Below are positions 9,055 to 17,738 of a DNA stretch of 64,000 bases, one piece after another. A program made the translations under genes and the position numbers. Each line of letters opens with the position of its first letter. Positions within the stretch are counted from its first letter, which is position 1. Source of the DNA: Desulfobacteraceae bacterium UBA5616 (GTDB lineage: Bacteria > Desulfobacterota > Desulfobacteria > Desulfobacterales > UBA5616); assembly GCA_002423615.1 (NCBI GenBank), contig DIKO01000011.1:24253-88252 (forward strand), given 5' to 3'. A model generated the notes under the pieces. That model was not told the DNA's origin. It saw only the letters and a program-made list of their open reading frames with translations, and did no database searches.

Positions 9055-12000
9055 CCAAAATCGCTTGACCCCCTGAACAGCGTCCTCAAACAGGGTATAA
9101 AAAATGGGCACATACAGCAGGGTTAAAAACGTGGATAACATCAGCCCGCCGATGGCCACCACGGCCAGGGGCGACAGTCTTTCCAGACCGATGGCCCGTT
9201 CCATGGCGATGGGAACCATTCCCACCGCCGTGCCGAATGCGGTCATCAGAATCGGCCGGGTCCTTACGCGGACGCTTTCCCGGATGCCATCCACGACGCT
9301 CATCCCTTTTTCCCTGGCGATCTCGATAAAATCGATGAGAAGAATGGAATTCTTCACCACAATTCCCGCCAGGAGAATCATTCCCATAAAAGCCGCCGTA
9401 GACTGATGTTTTCCGGTGATCAGAAGGGACCAGATGGCGCCGATGGCCGCCAGGGGTATGGCGGACATGATGGTCAGCGGATGGATGAACGACCTGAAGG
9501 CTGGAATGAGGGAAAAATAAAGAAGCACCATGCCGATGACCAGGGCCGCGGTAAGGGCCGCGAAATTCTCCTTCCCCTGCCTGGCGTCGCCTTCCTGGGA
9601 TATTTTATAGCCAGGTGGGAGTTTGAGGCCCTCGAGCGCTTTGGTCACATTTTCCATGATGTGGGACAAGGCGGCCTTTTCCCTGTAGCCGAAAACGTCG
9701 ATGCTGTTTTGCATGTCCTGCCGGGTGAGGAGGGATGGAACATATTCCTCACGGGTAACGCCGAGAAGCGACAGGGGAATGTCCCCGGAAGGAGTATGGA
9801 TCCGGAATGATGAAATTTTGCCGATTTCATTCCTGAAAGGTTCCGCAATGCGAACGCGGATGGGAAATCCGTCTTCATCGGCCACGCGGAAGATGGACGA
9901 AATACCGCCCTGGATGGCCGCCTGCACCTGGGCCGCAATTTCTTTGGGGGATATACCGTAACGGGCGCATCTTTCACGATTTGCCGTAAAAAGAATTTCC
10001 TTCTTATCCATACCCCAGGACAGGGAAACAGATTTCAACCCCCCTGCTTTTTCCAACCGTTCCTTTACCTGACCGGCGATATGATGAAGCACTTCCGGGT
10101 CAGGACCGGTCGCCATCACATCTACGGCCGCCCGCACGCTGGACATGGCCGTGGCCCCGTAATCGAAAACATCCACCGATTTTAACCCCGGGAGGGTGAG
10201 AAACCCTTTGCGCATGGCCTCTTCAACCTCCCATAGGGTCTGTTTTCGGTGAAACCGGTCCACCAGGTTCACCGTCATGTTTCCCTGCTGGGGATTCCTG
10301 CCGCTGCCGAAGGAAACCACTGAGGGTTCGGAACCGAGTATCGAACTGATGGAGACCACCCCTTCCTGGTTCCGGATGATTTTCTCCATTGCCAGAACAA
10401 CCTCATCTGACCGGGAAAGCGAGGAATTGGCGTCCGCCTCGAAATTGATCTTGATAATGCCCGTGTCCATGGGAGGCTGAACATCCTGACCAATAAGCGG
10501 TTTGACGAATTTCCCGCTGACGGCCATCAGTACGAGCGCGGCGGCCACAAACAGAAGCCGGTGTTTCAGGGCCGTATCCAGTAGACCGGTAAAAAAATCC
10601 CGGACGGCATGGACAAACGCGTCGCTTCCTTTGGATATCATTTTTTCAAAACGATTGTTGCCGTGGCCGGCCTTGAGAACATAAGGCGCAAGAATCGGGA
10701 TGATGGTAACGGAAACAATGTAGGAGGCAATGAGGGCAATGGTCAGCGAGAGGGACAGGGGTCTTAAGACAGTCTGGACATACCCGCCGATGAAGATGAT
10801 GGGCAGGAGTACGACGATGGTGGCGTAGGTTCCCGAAAAAATCGCAAGCATCACTTCTTCCGTTCCCCCGGCCACCAGTTTTTTGAGGTCCCTACCCTCA
10901 CCGCGGTAATGACGCTCGATGTTTTCGATCACGACAATGGCGTCGTCCAGAAGCATCCCTACGGCCAGTATGACCCCGGTCAGGGTCACCATGTGAAACT
11001 CGAACCCGAACATCCACATGACCGCAAACGTGATGAGATAGGTAAAGGGAATGGATATGGCGCAAAGCAGCATTGCCCTGATGTTTCCGAGGAACAGGAA
11101 AATGACCAGCACGGTGACGAAAATGGCCTCCCTGAGGGCGCCCAGCATATTTTCCACGCTGAGTTCGATGAGATGTTTCTGGGTGTAGCTGATCTCAAAA
11201 TGGATATAGGGGTATTTGGCGGAAAGCATCGGCAGATAGGCTTCCGTGGACTTAATGGCGTCCAGCGTATGTCCGTTCGGATTTCGAAGGATATTGACGC
11301 CGATGGCCCTTTTCCCGTTTCCATGGTAGGCGGACTGGGGTTCCTGAATTCCCTGCTGCAGGAAGGCCACATCCCGCAGGTGGATAATGCCCTTATCCCG
11401 GCGGCCCACCACAAGACCGGACAGGTCCTCCACTCTGTTCACATCGCCCCGGGTCTTGAAAAGATACTGTCCCTCCGGGTTGACCATCATCCCCTGCGGA
11501 ATATTCCGGTTCTGGGCCGCCAAAGCCGCCATGATGTCGGTTATCCCGAGGCTGAATCTGTTCAGGCGCAGAGGATCCACGGATACCAGCACTTCCGGCT
11601 GCCACCCGCCGAATATTTCAACGTTCCCGACATCCGGCAGCCGGAGCAGTTCTTCCTTGATGGCATTGTCCGCCACTTCCCGGATTTTCCGCAAATCCGC
11701 CGGTTGCCCGGGCTTTGGGGAAAGGGCAAGGGTCATGGTGGGCTGGCTGGCCTGGCTGATCTTGAAAATCTGCGGCGGTCTGATGCCTCCGGGGAGTCTC
11801 GCCCCTATCCTGGACAGTGCATTGGCCACGTCCGTGGCAGCTGCTTCCAGCCCCTTGTCGTACTCGAATTCCGCCAGCACGACGGATACTTCATCCTTGG
11901 ATGTGGACGTCACCTTTCGGACCCCGTCGATGGCGGCAGCTTCTTTTTCTATGAGCCGGGTGATATCCGTCTGAATATCCCCTGCGGCTGCTCCCGGCAT

Positions 12001-12150
12001 GACGGTTATCACGCTGATCTGGGGACGATCGGTGTCCGGAAAAAGGTTAAACGGCATGTTACGGTATCCCAGAATGCCGACCGCAGAAAAGAGGATGACG
12101 AAAGACAGGATCAGATGGGGTTTTTCTATATATTTTTGAACCAGGTTCAT
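9040..12150 (-). CDS. RND efflux pump inner-membrane transporter (HAE type)
   Basis: A 1036-residue proton-driven exporter of the AcrB/MexB class. The N-terminus holds the first membrane helix and the GYRNMPFNLFPDTD region; the fourth helix carries the paired acidic residues in GMLLDDAIVVIENI and the tenth has the Lys in GIVVKNSILLIDF, the proton-relay set of the hydrophobe/amphiphile exporters. Two large periplasmic porter domains lie between helices 1-2 and 7-8. It is the last gene of a run in which arsM, tolC-like, adaptor and this gene each overlap by 4 nt, so the four are probably translated together. Substrate unknown; the arsenic context makes a methylated arsenical or thiol conjugate possible but unproven. 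Confidence 0.95.
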   Translation of the reverse strand: MNLVQKYIEKPHLILSFVILFSAVGILGYRNMPFNLFPDTDRPQISVITVMPGAAAGDIQTDITRLIEKEAAAIDGVRKVTSTSKDEVSVVLAEFEYDKGLEAAATDVANALSRIGARLPGGIRPPQIFKISQASQPTMTLALSPKPGQPADLRKIREVADNAIKEELLRLPDVGNVEIFGGWQPEVLVSVDPLRLNRFSLGITDIMAALAAQNRNIPQGMMVNPEGQYLFKTRGDVNRVEDLSGLVVGRRDKGIIHLRDVAFLQQGIQEPQSAYHGNGKRAIGVNILRNPNGHTLDAIKSTEAYLPMLSAKYPYIHFEISYTQKHLIELSVENMLGALREAIFVTVLVIFLFLGNIRAMLLCAISIPFTYLITFAVMWMFGFEFHMVTLTGVILAVGMLLDDAIVVIENIERHYRGEGRDLKKLVAGGTEEVMLAIFSGTYATIVVLLPIIFIGGYVQTVLRPLSLSLTIALIASYIVSVTIIPILAPYVLKAGHGNNRFEKMISKGSDAFVHAVRDFFTGLLDTALKHRLLFVAAALVLMAVSGKFVKPLIGQDVQPPMDTGIIKINFEADANSSLSRSDEVVLAMEKIIRNQEGVVSISSILGSEPSVVSFGSGRNPQQGNMTVNLVDRFHRKQTLWEVEEAMRKGFLTLPGLKSVDVFDYGATAMSSVRAAVDVMATGPDPEVLHHIAGQVKERLEKAGGLKSVSLSWGMDKKEILFTANRERCARYGISPKEIAAQVQAAIQGGISSIFRVADEDGFPIRVRIAEPFRNEIGKISSFRIHTPSGDIPLSLLGVTREEYVPSLLTRQDMQNSIDVFGYREKAALSHIMENVTKALEGLKLPPGYKISQEGDARQGKENFAALTAALVIGMVLLYFSLIPAFRSFIHPLTIMSAIPLAAIGAIWSLLITGKHQSTAAFMGMILLAGIVVKNSILLIDFIEIAREKGMSVVDGIRESVRVRTRPILMTAFGTAVGMVPIAMERAIGLERLSPLAVVAIGGLMLSTFLTLLYVPIFYTLFEDAVQGVKRFWKRGE

Positions 12151-13283
12151 GGCTTTTCCTTGATGGACACTTTAATCCCGTCGGTCAGCGTGAGCAGCTT
12201 GTTTTCCTGAGCCACCGCCACAATCGATCCCCGGGTAAGATCCCCCCTGACTGCGGCCATGCCGGACCCTGCCCCCAGGAATTCAACCCGCCTGATCCGT
12301 ATCAGGCCCTGGTTTTCCACAACATGGACGAAATACCCCCTGTCCGTGTGCGAGAGAGCATTTACAGGAACGATAATGCCGTCGGCCTGGGCCGTTACCA
12401 GGTCAACGCCTATTGTTGACCCGGTGGGCAGTCCAAAGGGAGATCGTTCAAGGACAATTTCAATGGACCCCATGAAATTTTTTCCCAGAGTCGGATAAAC
12501 TTTCGTGATGGTGGAAACCATGCGTTGCGTTCCATCCGTGACATAGACTTTTACACCGGGTGTGAGTTTTTGAACCAGTTCCTGGGAAACCTGCGCCGTC
12601 ACTTTAACCGGTGACCTCTGCTCAAGAACCAGAATCGGTTTTCCGGGTACGGCAAGGTCTCCGGGTTCGGCCAGACGTCTGGTGACAACCCCGGAAAACG
12701 GCGCTCTGATTTTGGCATATCCGGTTTGAAGCCTCGCAGCCGATGCGTTTTTCTCAATCCCTTTGATGGTCTCTTCAAATGCATTCACCGATGCCCTGGC
12801 GCTGTCCAGGGCGGACCGGGAGCGTTCAAGGGCTTCTTTCGATATGGCCCCTGCACTGAAGAGTTTCTCATCCCTCCGGGTGACGGCGCTCTGGGTTTCA
12901 TAAGTGCTTTGCGCAGCGGCAAGTCGCTGGCGGCCGGCAGCTGCGTCGGTCTGAACGGCCGCGGCCCTGTCGGCAAGCTCCCGGTCGTCGATTTCGCAGA
13001 CAACTTCGCCCTTTTCCGCAAAATCACCTTCCCGCTTGGCGATGGAAAGTATGTGACCGGTGATCCTGGCTGCCATGTTCGCTGAAACGACCGGCTGAAT
13101 CTCTCCTATCTGGTAAGAAAGCACTTCAAGCCTACCTTTGGACGCAACGGCGGTCTGAACCGCCATGGGCTGGGGGGACGGTTTCGGGAGACGGGCGATT
13201 TCCTTCTGTTTCCGTTTAATCACGGAAACACCGGCCACGGCAAGAACCACAATGACAATGATGCTGATCCACTTCTTTTTCAC
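12147..13283 (-). CDS. Periplasmic adaptor (membrane fusion) protein of an RND pump
   Basis: A 378-residue HlyD/AcrA-type adaptor that bridges the inner-membrane transporter and the outer-membrane channel. It has one N-terminal membrane anchor (about residues 5-22), a split lipoyl half (AARITGHILSI and IRAPFSGVVTRRL), a central helical hairpin rich in Ala (about 100-170), and C-terminal beta-barrel and membrane-proximal domains. It starts with GTG at 13283, whose GTGA overlaps the TGA of the TolC-like gene, and its own stop overlaps the RND start by 4 nt. No lipobox is seen, so it is held by the transmembrane anchor. Confidence 0.93.
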   Translation of the reverse strand: MKKKWISIIVIVVLAVAGVSVIKRKQKEIARLPKPSPQPMAVQTAVASKGRLEVLSYQIGEIQPVVSANMAARITGHILSIAKREGDFAEKGEVVCEIDDRELADRAAAVQTDAAAGRQRLAAAQSTYETQSAVTRRDEKLFSAGAISKEALERSRSALDSARASVNAFEETIKGIEKNASAARLQTGYAKIRAPFSGVVTRRLAEPGDLAVPGKPILVLEQRSPVKVTAQVSQELVQKLTPGVKVYVTDGTQRMVSTITKVYPTLGKNFMGSIEIVLERSPFGLPTGSTIGVDLVTAQADGIIVPVNALSHTDRGYFVHVVENQGLIRIRRVEFLGAGSGMAAVRGDLTRGSIVAVAQENKLLTLTDGIKVSIKEKP

Positions 13284-14647
13284 TTTAAATATTCCTCCAA
13301 CAGGCCGGCGGCGCGTCGATACTCGACAACGGCGGCATTATAGTCAAAAATCGACTGGGTGTGATTTGCCGAGGCTGTAAAATCTGCAGCCTGGGCCAGG
13401 AGGAGGTCAACCATTGTCCCTGCTCCGCTGGCATATTTTTCCCCTTCGATGCGGAAGGATTCCCGGGCCTGATCAACCGCCGCTTTCGAGTTCTCCACCC
13501 TTTCCCGTGCCCGGGCCACTGAATCGACGGCATTGCGCAGTTCAAGCCGGATCCGGTTTTCCACGGCTTTGAGATGAATTTCAGCTTTTTTTGCCAGAAT
13601 CCGGTCCCTTCGAAGGTCAGCATAAAGGGAGCGCTCAAAAAGAGGAATGGTCAGGTTCAGTCCGCCGAACCAGTTTTCTTCACTGTGCCGGGGTTCAAAT
13701 CCGGTCTGGTCCAGATATCCCCCCAGAGCCGAGACAGCCGGAAGCAATGCGCCCAGAGAACTCCGGGCCATCAGTTTCGCCTCTTCCACGCCTTTTAACG
13801 CGATACGGTATTCGGGCCGTCTTTTACGGGCTGAAGCCCAACCCGGGTCAAAACTGCAAACGATATGGCTGAACGCCGGTTCACCCTCAGGTTCCAGGTC
13901 GCTTTGAGCGGAATTCAGGCTTCTTCCCAGGAGAAAGGCCAAGGTTTCCCGTGAAGCGGACAGGCCTTCATCGATGGTGGAAAGCCGCTGCTTTTCATTG
14001 GCAAGCTGAACTTCCACCTTCAGGAGGTCGATCCGGGGCAAGCGCCCGAGCTGATACAGCAGAGCGACGTTGTTGCGCTGTTGTGACAGGGCCTTGACCG
14101 AAGCATTTGAGGCCTGGCTGAGCTTTTCCATCTGAAGCAGTTTGTTGAAGGTATTGACCGTGTTGGCGATGATTTCGTTTCTCGTAAGGGCAAGGGTGTT
14201 TTCCTTAACGACCTGTCGGATTTTCGCAAGCCTCACGCCGTTTTGAATCCGGCCCCCCTGGTAGAGGGGAACGGACAGCACCGCCTGCCATGAGGCGAAC
14301 TCATCGCTGAAATGCGCCGGGATGGTTGTACTCTTGGCCGGGATAAAGGGAAGGGGGTCCTGTCGATGGGTATAATCGGCATTCAGGGAAATCTTCGGAA
14401 GATGCTTTCCCTTTGCTCCGGCAATCTCTTCGTCCCCGGCCATAACCCCGAGTTGTCCCTCCTCAATGGCAGGATTGTGCGCCATGGCCTCGGAAAGGCA
14501 ATCCTTCAGCGTAACCGCCTCTGCACGGGCAAGGGAAGCGAATGAAACAAACAGCAGAAACGCCATCCATGCCGGTTCGTATGGTTTACGCGTCTTTAAC
14601 GGGTTTAAAAAAAACCCGGGAACCGAAAAAGCCTTGTATATTCTCAT
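13280..14647 (-). CDS. TolC-family outer-membrane efflux channel
   Basis: A 455-residue outer-membrane factor. After a signal-like hydrophobic stretch ending SFASLARA, two internally related OEP repeats follow, each starting with an LxDCLxxAMxxNPAI-type helix and long Ala/Arg/Glu-rich coiled helices. The start at 14647 is chosen because its ATGA overlaps the stop of arsM by 4 nt; a longer open frame to 14722 lies entirely inside arsM and is ignored. The leader from the chosen start is long (about 50 residues before the cleavage region), so a later ATG near the hydrophobic stretch is possible. It forms the exit duct of the adjacent adaptor/RND pump. Confidence 0.9.
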   Translation of the reverse strand: MRIYKAFSVPGFFLNPLKTRKPYEPAWMAFLLFVSFASLARAEAVTLKDCLSEAMAHNPAIEEGQLGVMAGDEEIAGAKGKHLPKISLNADYTHRQDPLPFIPAKSTTIPAHFSDEFASWQAVLSVPLYQGGRIQNGVRLAKIRQVVKENTLALTRNEIIANTVNTFNKLLQMEKLSQASNASVKALSQQRNNVALLYQLGRLPRIDLLKVEVQLANEKQRLSTIDEGLSASRETLAFLLGRSLNSAQSDLEPEGEPAFSHIVCSFDPGWASARKRRPEYRIALKGVEEAKLMARSSLGALLPAVSALGGYLDQTGFEPRHSEENWFGGLNLTIPLFERSLYADLRRDRILAKKAEIHLKAVENRIRLELRNAVDSVARARERVENSKAAVDQARESFRIEGEKYASGAGTMVDLLLAQAADFTASANHTQSIFDYNAAVVEYRRAAGLLEEYLK

Positions 14648-15537
14648 AATCCCGGCTTTCTGGCCTCGATATAGGCCGAAACCACGTAGTCCGCCGCCTT
14701 TCTGATTTTTCCCGGGTCCCATTCCTGGATAATCTCTCTGCTGTTGTCCCTGGGCGTAACACGGATATCCTTAAACCCTGCTTCCTCGAGCATCGCCCGG
14801 GTTTCTTCGATCGTCGCCGCACCGCCGATACAGGCGGAAACCAGGGCGAGATCATTCCTGATGTCATCCGGAACGGGGGCTGTGGCCACAACGTCGGAGA
14901 TGGCCAGCCTTCCCCCGGGTTTTAACACCCTGAAAGCGTCGCGGAAAACGCTTATTTTATCCGGAGACAGGTTGATCACGCAGTTGGACATGATGATATC
15001 GGCGGTATTGTCGGCGATGGGCAGGTGCTCGATCTCGCCCAGACGGAATTCGACATTCTCCGTTTGAATTTTCAGAGCGTTTTTTCTGGCCTTGGAAATC
15101 ATATCCGGAGTCATGTCCACCCCGATGACGCGTCCGGTTTCGCCTACTTCTCTGGCGGCAAGAAAACAGTCAAACCCGCCGCCGCTGCCCAGATCGACCA
15201 CCGTCTCCCCGGGTTTAAGGGAAGCCAGGGCCAGGGGATTGCCGCAGCCGAGCATCATATTCGCGCCGTCGGGAACATTGGCCAGGTCTTCCTTTGAATA
15301 TCCGAGTTTGCCCATATAAGCCGCCATTTTATCGATGGAAAAATCTTCCGATCCGCAGCAGGAGTGTCGTGCCTGGTTTGAAGCGTCTGCGGGAGAACAG
15401 CAGGTTGCCATGGGCAGCATTTGTTTTTGCGGGTCTCTTTCAGTGCTGGTTTTCGGTAACATACCGCCTGCCGTTGCAATCTCGCCATAGCGGCTGCGCA
15501 CGGTTTCTTTGATTTTTTCTTTGTCCATGGTATTCAT
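14644..15537 (-). CDS. arsM: Arsenite S-adenosylmethionine methyltransferase
   Basis: A 297-residue ArsM-type enzyme that methylates As(III), giving methylarsenicals. The SAM fold shows VVDLGSGGGFDCFLA (motif I) and ISDVVATAP. Arsenic-binding cysteines expected of the family are present: Cys98 in GCGNPLAL, Cys186 in MSNCVINLSPDK and Cys236 in SACIGGA. The N-terminus adds Cys46-Cys47 and Cys60-Cys61 pairs. GGGAGG lies 6 nt before the ATG at 15537. It is on the same strand as arsR, the permease and acr3, and its TGA overlaps the start of the TolC-like gene by 4 nt, so it is translationally linked to a complete tripartite efflux pump. That link is unusual for arsM. Confidence 0.93.
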   Translation of the reverse strand: MNTMDKEKIKETVRSRYGEIATAGGMLPKTSTERDPQKQMLPMATCCSPADASNQARHSCCGSEDFSIDKMAAYMGKLGYSKEDLANVPDGANMMLGCGNPLALASLKPGETVVDLGSGGGFDCFLAAREVGETGRVIGVDMTPDMISKARKNALKIQTENVEFRLGEIEHLPIADNTADIIMSNCVINLSPDKISVFRDAFRVLKPGGRLAISDVVATAPVPDDIRNDLALVSACIGGAATIEETRAMLEEAGFKDIRVTPRDNSREIIQEWDPGKIRKAADYVVSAYIEARKPGL

Positions 15538-15597
15538 TGTCTACCTCCCTGCTTCATATTATTTTACGGGTTCATCCCACATCGGAACCGCCCGAAC

Positions 15598-15902
15598 CTA
15601 ATCATTTAGATTGAATTGCGAAAGATATTCCTCAAGTTGTTTTTTGTTTTCCGGACGGATAGGCGGGCAAGCCCCCGGCCCCTTGGCACCCTGCGCTATC
15701 CTTGTGGCGAAGACAAGACAGGTGGTTTCTCCACATTCACGGCAGGAGAATCTTTAATATATTCAAACCCTCCAAGAACGGAATTGAGGTAAGGCAGAGC
15801 CGGTCCCACATCCTGCCCAAGATGGGCAAAGCAGTGGACGCCCATGGCCCCGGGCCGGCATTTCGAGTTAAAAATTTCTAAAGTATAGTCTTCAAGCAAC
15901 AT
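15598..15902 (-). pseudogene. Broken COG4871-type Fe-S protein, middle deleted
   Basis: The ATG at 15902 starts a protein whose first 54 or so residues (LEDYTLEIFNSKC...PYLNSVLGGFEYIKD) match my recollection of a small family with a C-terminal [4Fe-4S] domain like that of corrinoid iron-sulfur proteins. The frame then fails, but another frame, running to a TAG at 15598-15600, encodes exactly the expected C-terminus: Cys-x2-Cys-x4-Cys and a fourth Cys in CRECGETTCLVFATR...GACPP. About 70-80 middle residues are missing. The join near 15744-15752 contains TTCTCC, which both reading frames need, so deletion between two 6-bp direct repeats is likely. Family assignment is from memory. Confidence 0.72.
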
Positions 15903-15950
15903 CAGTTAATCACCCGGGCAACACCCTTGCATGAACCAAGGTCTCTGATT

Positions 15951-17138
15951 CTACTGCCGTGCGAACCAGTGTTGTGTCTTGAGGCAGATTTTTACCAGCA
16001 TGAGCATCACCGGCACCTCGATGAGCACCCCCACCACCGTTGCCAGGGCTGCCCCGGAAGACAGTCCGAAAAGCATGGTGGCCGTAGCGATGGCCACCTC
16101 GAAATGATTGGAGGCCCCGATCATGGCCGACGGGGCCGCGTCTTCGTAACGCAGCTTGAGCATCCTCGCAAGCCCGTATCCGACCGTAAAAATCAAGACC
16201 GTCTGAATGAACAGGGGGATGGCGATCCAGAGGATGGTCAGGGGATTTCCAATAATGACGTCTCCCTTGAAGGAAAACAACAGTACCAGGGTGATCAAAA
16301 GGGCGATGATGGTGATCGGTGTCAGGACATGGAGAAATTTTTCACTGAACCAGGTCTCTCCTTTGGACGAAATGATCCATTTACGGGAGAAATATCCGGC
16401 CACGAGCGGCAAGGCCACATATACGAGGATGGAAAGCAGAAGCGCCTGCCATGGCACGGGGAGACGGCCCACCCCCAGCAGGAAGCCCCCTAAAATTCCG
16501 TAAAGCACCAGCATGGTAAGGGAATTGATGGCCACCATCACCAGGGTCAGCCCATCGTTTCCCCTGGCCAGGAATCCCCACACCAGAACCATGGCGGTGC
16601 AAGGTGCGATGCCCAGCAGGATGCACCCCGCCAGGTAACTTCGCCACAGGGGCACTTCCAGCATCTTGACCCCATCGACAAGCACCACTGTACCGGACCC
16701 ATGAACCTCCCCCACCGACAAATCCAGTCCGAAGGGCATCTTGACATGGTCCAGGGCTTCCGGGCCTATAAACCCGTAAAACAGGGTTCCCAGAAAGAAA
16801 AGTGCGATGCCATACATCGTAAAGGGTTTTATGCACCAATTGACGAACAGTGTCAGAAATACCGGTTTACCGCTTCTACCGGCCTTGATCACGGAAGCAA
16901 AGTCGATTTTCACCATGATCGGGTACATCATGAAAAACAGGCAGACGGCGATGGGGATGGACACCACGGGCGCGCCCTTCACGTAGATCGACATGCCGTC
17001 TAAATACCGCGCAAGCCCCGGAGCGATTTTTCCAAGCTGGAGGCCTGCAATGATGCAAAGCAGAACCCACAGAGTGAGGTACCGCTCAAATATACTGGTC
17101 ATTTTACGATCGTTGCTTTGAACGGCATCGATGTTCAT
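15951..17138 (-). CDS. acr3: Arsenite efflux permease, ACR3 family
   Basis: A 395-residue integral membrane transporter with about ten hydrophobic helices that expels arsenite from the cytoplasm. The conserved Cys lies in GIAPCTAMVLVWGFLARGN, the fourth-helix motif essential in ACR3 proteins, and GASNHFEVAIATATMLFG near the end is the ninth-helix signature. An AGGAG site lies about 10 nt before the ATG at 17138; an in-frame ATG 12 codons on would also work. No ArsA-type ATPase is present, so it works as a secondary carrier. It belongs to the arsR-led operon, with arsM downstream beyond the broken Fe-S gene. Confidence 0.93.
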   Translation of the reverse strand: MNIDAVQSNDRKMTSIFERYLTLWVLLCIIAGLQLGKIAPGLARYLDGMSIYVKGAPVVSIPIAVCLFFMMYPIMVKIDFASVIKAGRSGKPVFLTLFVNWCIKPFTMYGIALFFLGTLFYGFIGPEALDHVKMPFGLDLSVGEVHGSGTVVLVDGVKMLEVPLWRSYLAGCILLGIAPCTAMVLVWGFLARGNDGLTLVMVAINSLTMLVLYGILGGFLLGVGRLPVPWQALLLSILVYVALPLVAGYFSRKWIISSKGETWFSEKFLHVLTPITIIALLITLVLLFSFKGDVIIGNPLTILWIAIPLFIQTVLIFTVGYGLARMLKLRYEDAAPSAMIGASNHFEVAIATATMLFGLSSGAALATVVGVLIEVPVMLMLVKICLKTQHWFARQ

Positions 17139-17301
17139 TTTACAGTTTCTCCTATTTTTAAAGGCCCTGATGGTTGCAAGCTTCCGGATCCATTTGAACG
17201 GTTACATGCATCCCGAAACTCCTGAACAAGAATCTTGATCGGACGAACATCCTGTATCCATCATTTTATCGACTTGTAATAAATTTCACAGGTAAAGTTC
17301 G

Positions 17302-17535
17302 TTATTTTTTAATCCAGGCAATGACGTCTTCCTTTTTCGGGATTTTGCCGACGCATTTGACTTCCTCATCCACAATCACCGCCGGGGTTCCGAACACGCC
17401 GTAACCCGCGATTTTCATCAGGTCGGTCACTTTTTCCACAAAGGCTTCCACACCGGCTTCGGCAACCGCTTCTTTTACGACTTTTTCCGTCTGCTGACAT
17501 TTGGCACAGCCGGGTCCCAATACTTTAATATGCAT
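17302..17535 (-). CDS. Small thioredoxin-fold redox-active disulfide protein
   Basis: A 77-residue glutaredoxin-like protein (MTH895 / redox-active disulfide family) with the active site Cys10-Ala-Lys-Cys13 in GPGCAKCQQ, a cis-Pro loop GTPAVIVD and a terminal helix motif GKIPKKEDVIAWIK. The ATG at 17535 has GGAG 8 nt upstream and the protein begins exactly at the first beta strand, so this start is preferred over an in-frame ATG at 17553. Such proteins commonly travel with ArsP-like permeases and may supply thiols for metalloid reduction or transfer; that role is inferred from context. Confidence 0.88.
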   Translation of the reverse strand: MHIKVLGPGCAKCQQTEKVVKEAVAEAGVEAFVEKVTDLMKIAGYGVFGTPAVIVDEEVKCVGKIPKKEDVIAWIKK

Positions 17536-17565
17536 TTTTCTTTCTCCTTTCATAAACCAGCGGGA

Positions 17566-17707
17566 TCATACCGCCTTTAACCATGATACGATTTTTTGTT
17601 TTGAGGGAATTTCCCCCATGGATTTTAGCCTTTAGCGCCGCATCCAGACCGATAATGCCGATGGTATGGCCGCCGATTCTGATCCGGGTGATTTTATCCG
17701 TGTTCAT
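17566..17707 (-). pseudogene. Remnant of a second thiol-disulfide protein with a small N-terminal domain
   Basis: The ATG at 17707 (AGGA 9 nt upstream) starts MNTDKITRIRIGGHTIGIIGLDAALK, which I recall as the start of a domain fused ahead of thioredoxin-like domains in permease-linked proteins. From about residue 27 the frame is meaningless, but a different frame, ending at a TGA at 17566-17568, encodes RLKSMGEIPSKQKIVSWLK, closely similar to the C-terminus of the intact neighbour (GKIPKKEDVIAWIK). The catalytic middle, roughly 120 residues, is absent. CTAAA repeats at the join may have mediated the loss. A 60-residue frame can be read straight through into the next gene, but its second half resembles nothing. 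Confidence 0.62.
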
Positions 17708-17738
17708 GACTTAATTTCCTGCCGTGCAAAAATTACGT

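Noticed and set aside
10909..12210. A 433-codon open frame on plus opposite the RND gene
   Set aside because: It lies wholly antisense to a clearly conserved transporter, has no ribosome site, and its sequence (many Gly, His, Gln, Arg) reflects the GC-rich third positions of the other strand.
17525..17707. A 60-residue protein read straight through in one frame
   Set aside because: Only its first 27 residues look like protein; the rest resembles nothing, while another frame gives a recognisable thioredoxin C-terminus. Treated as a deleted gene instead.
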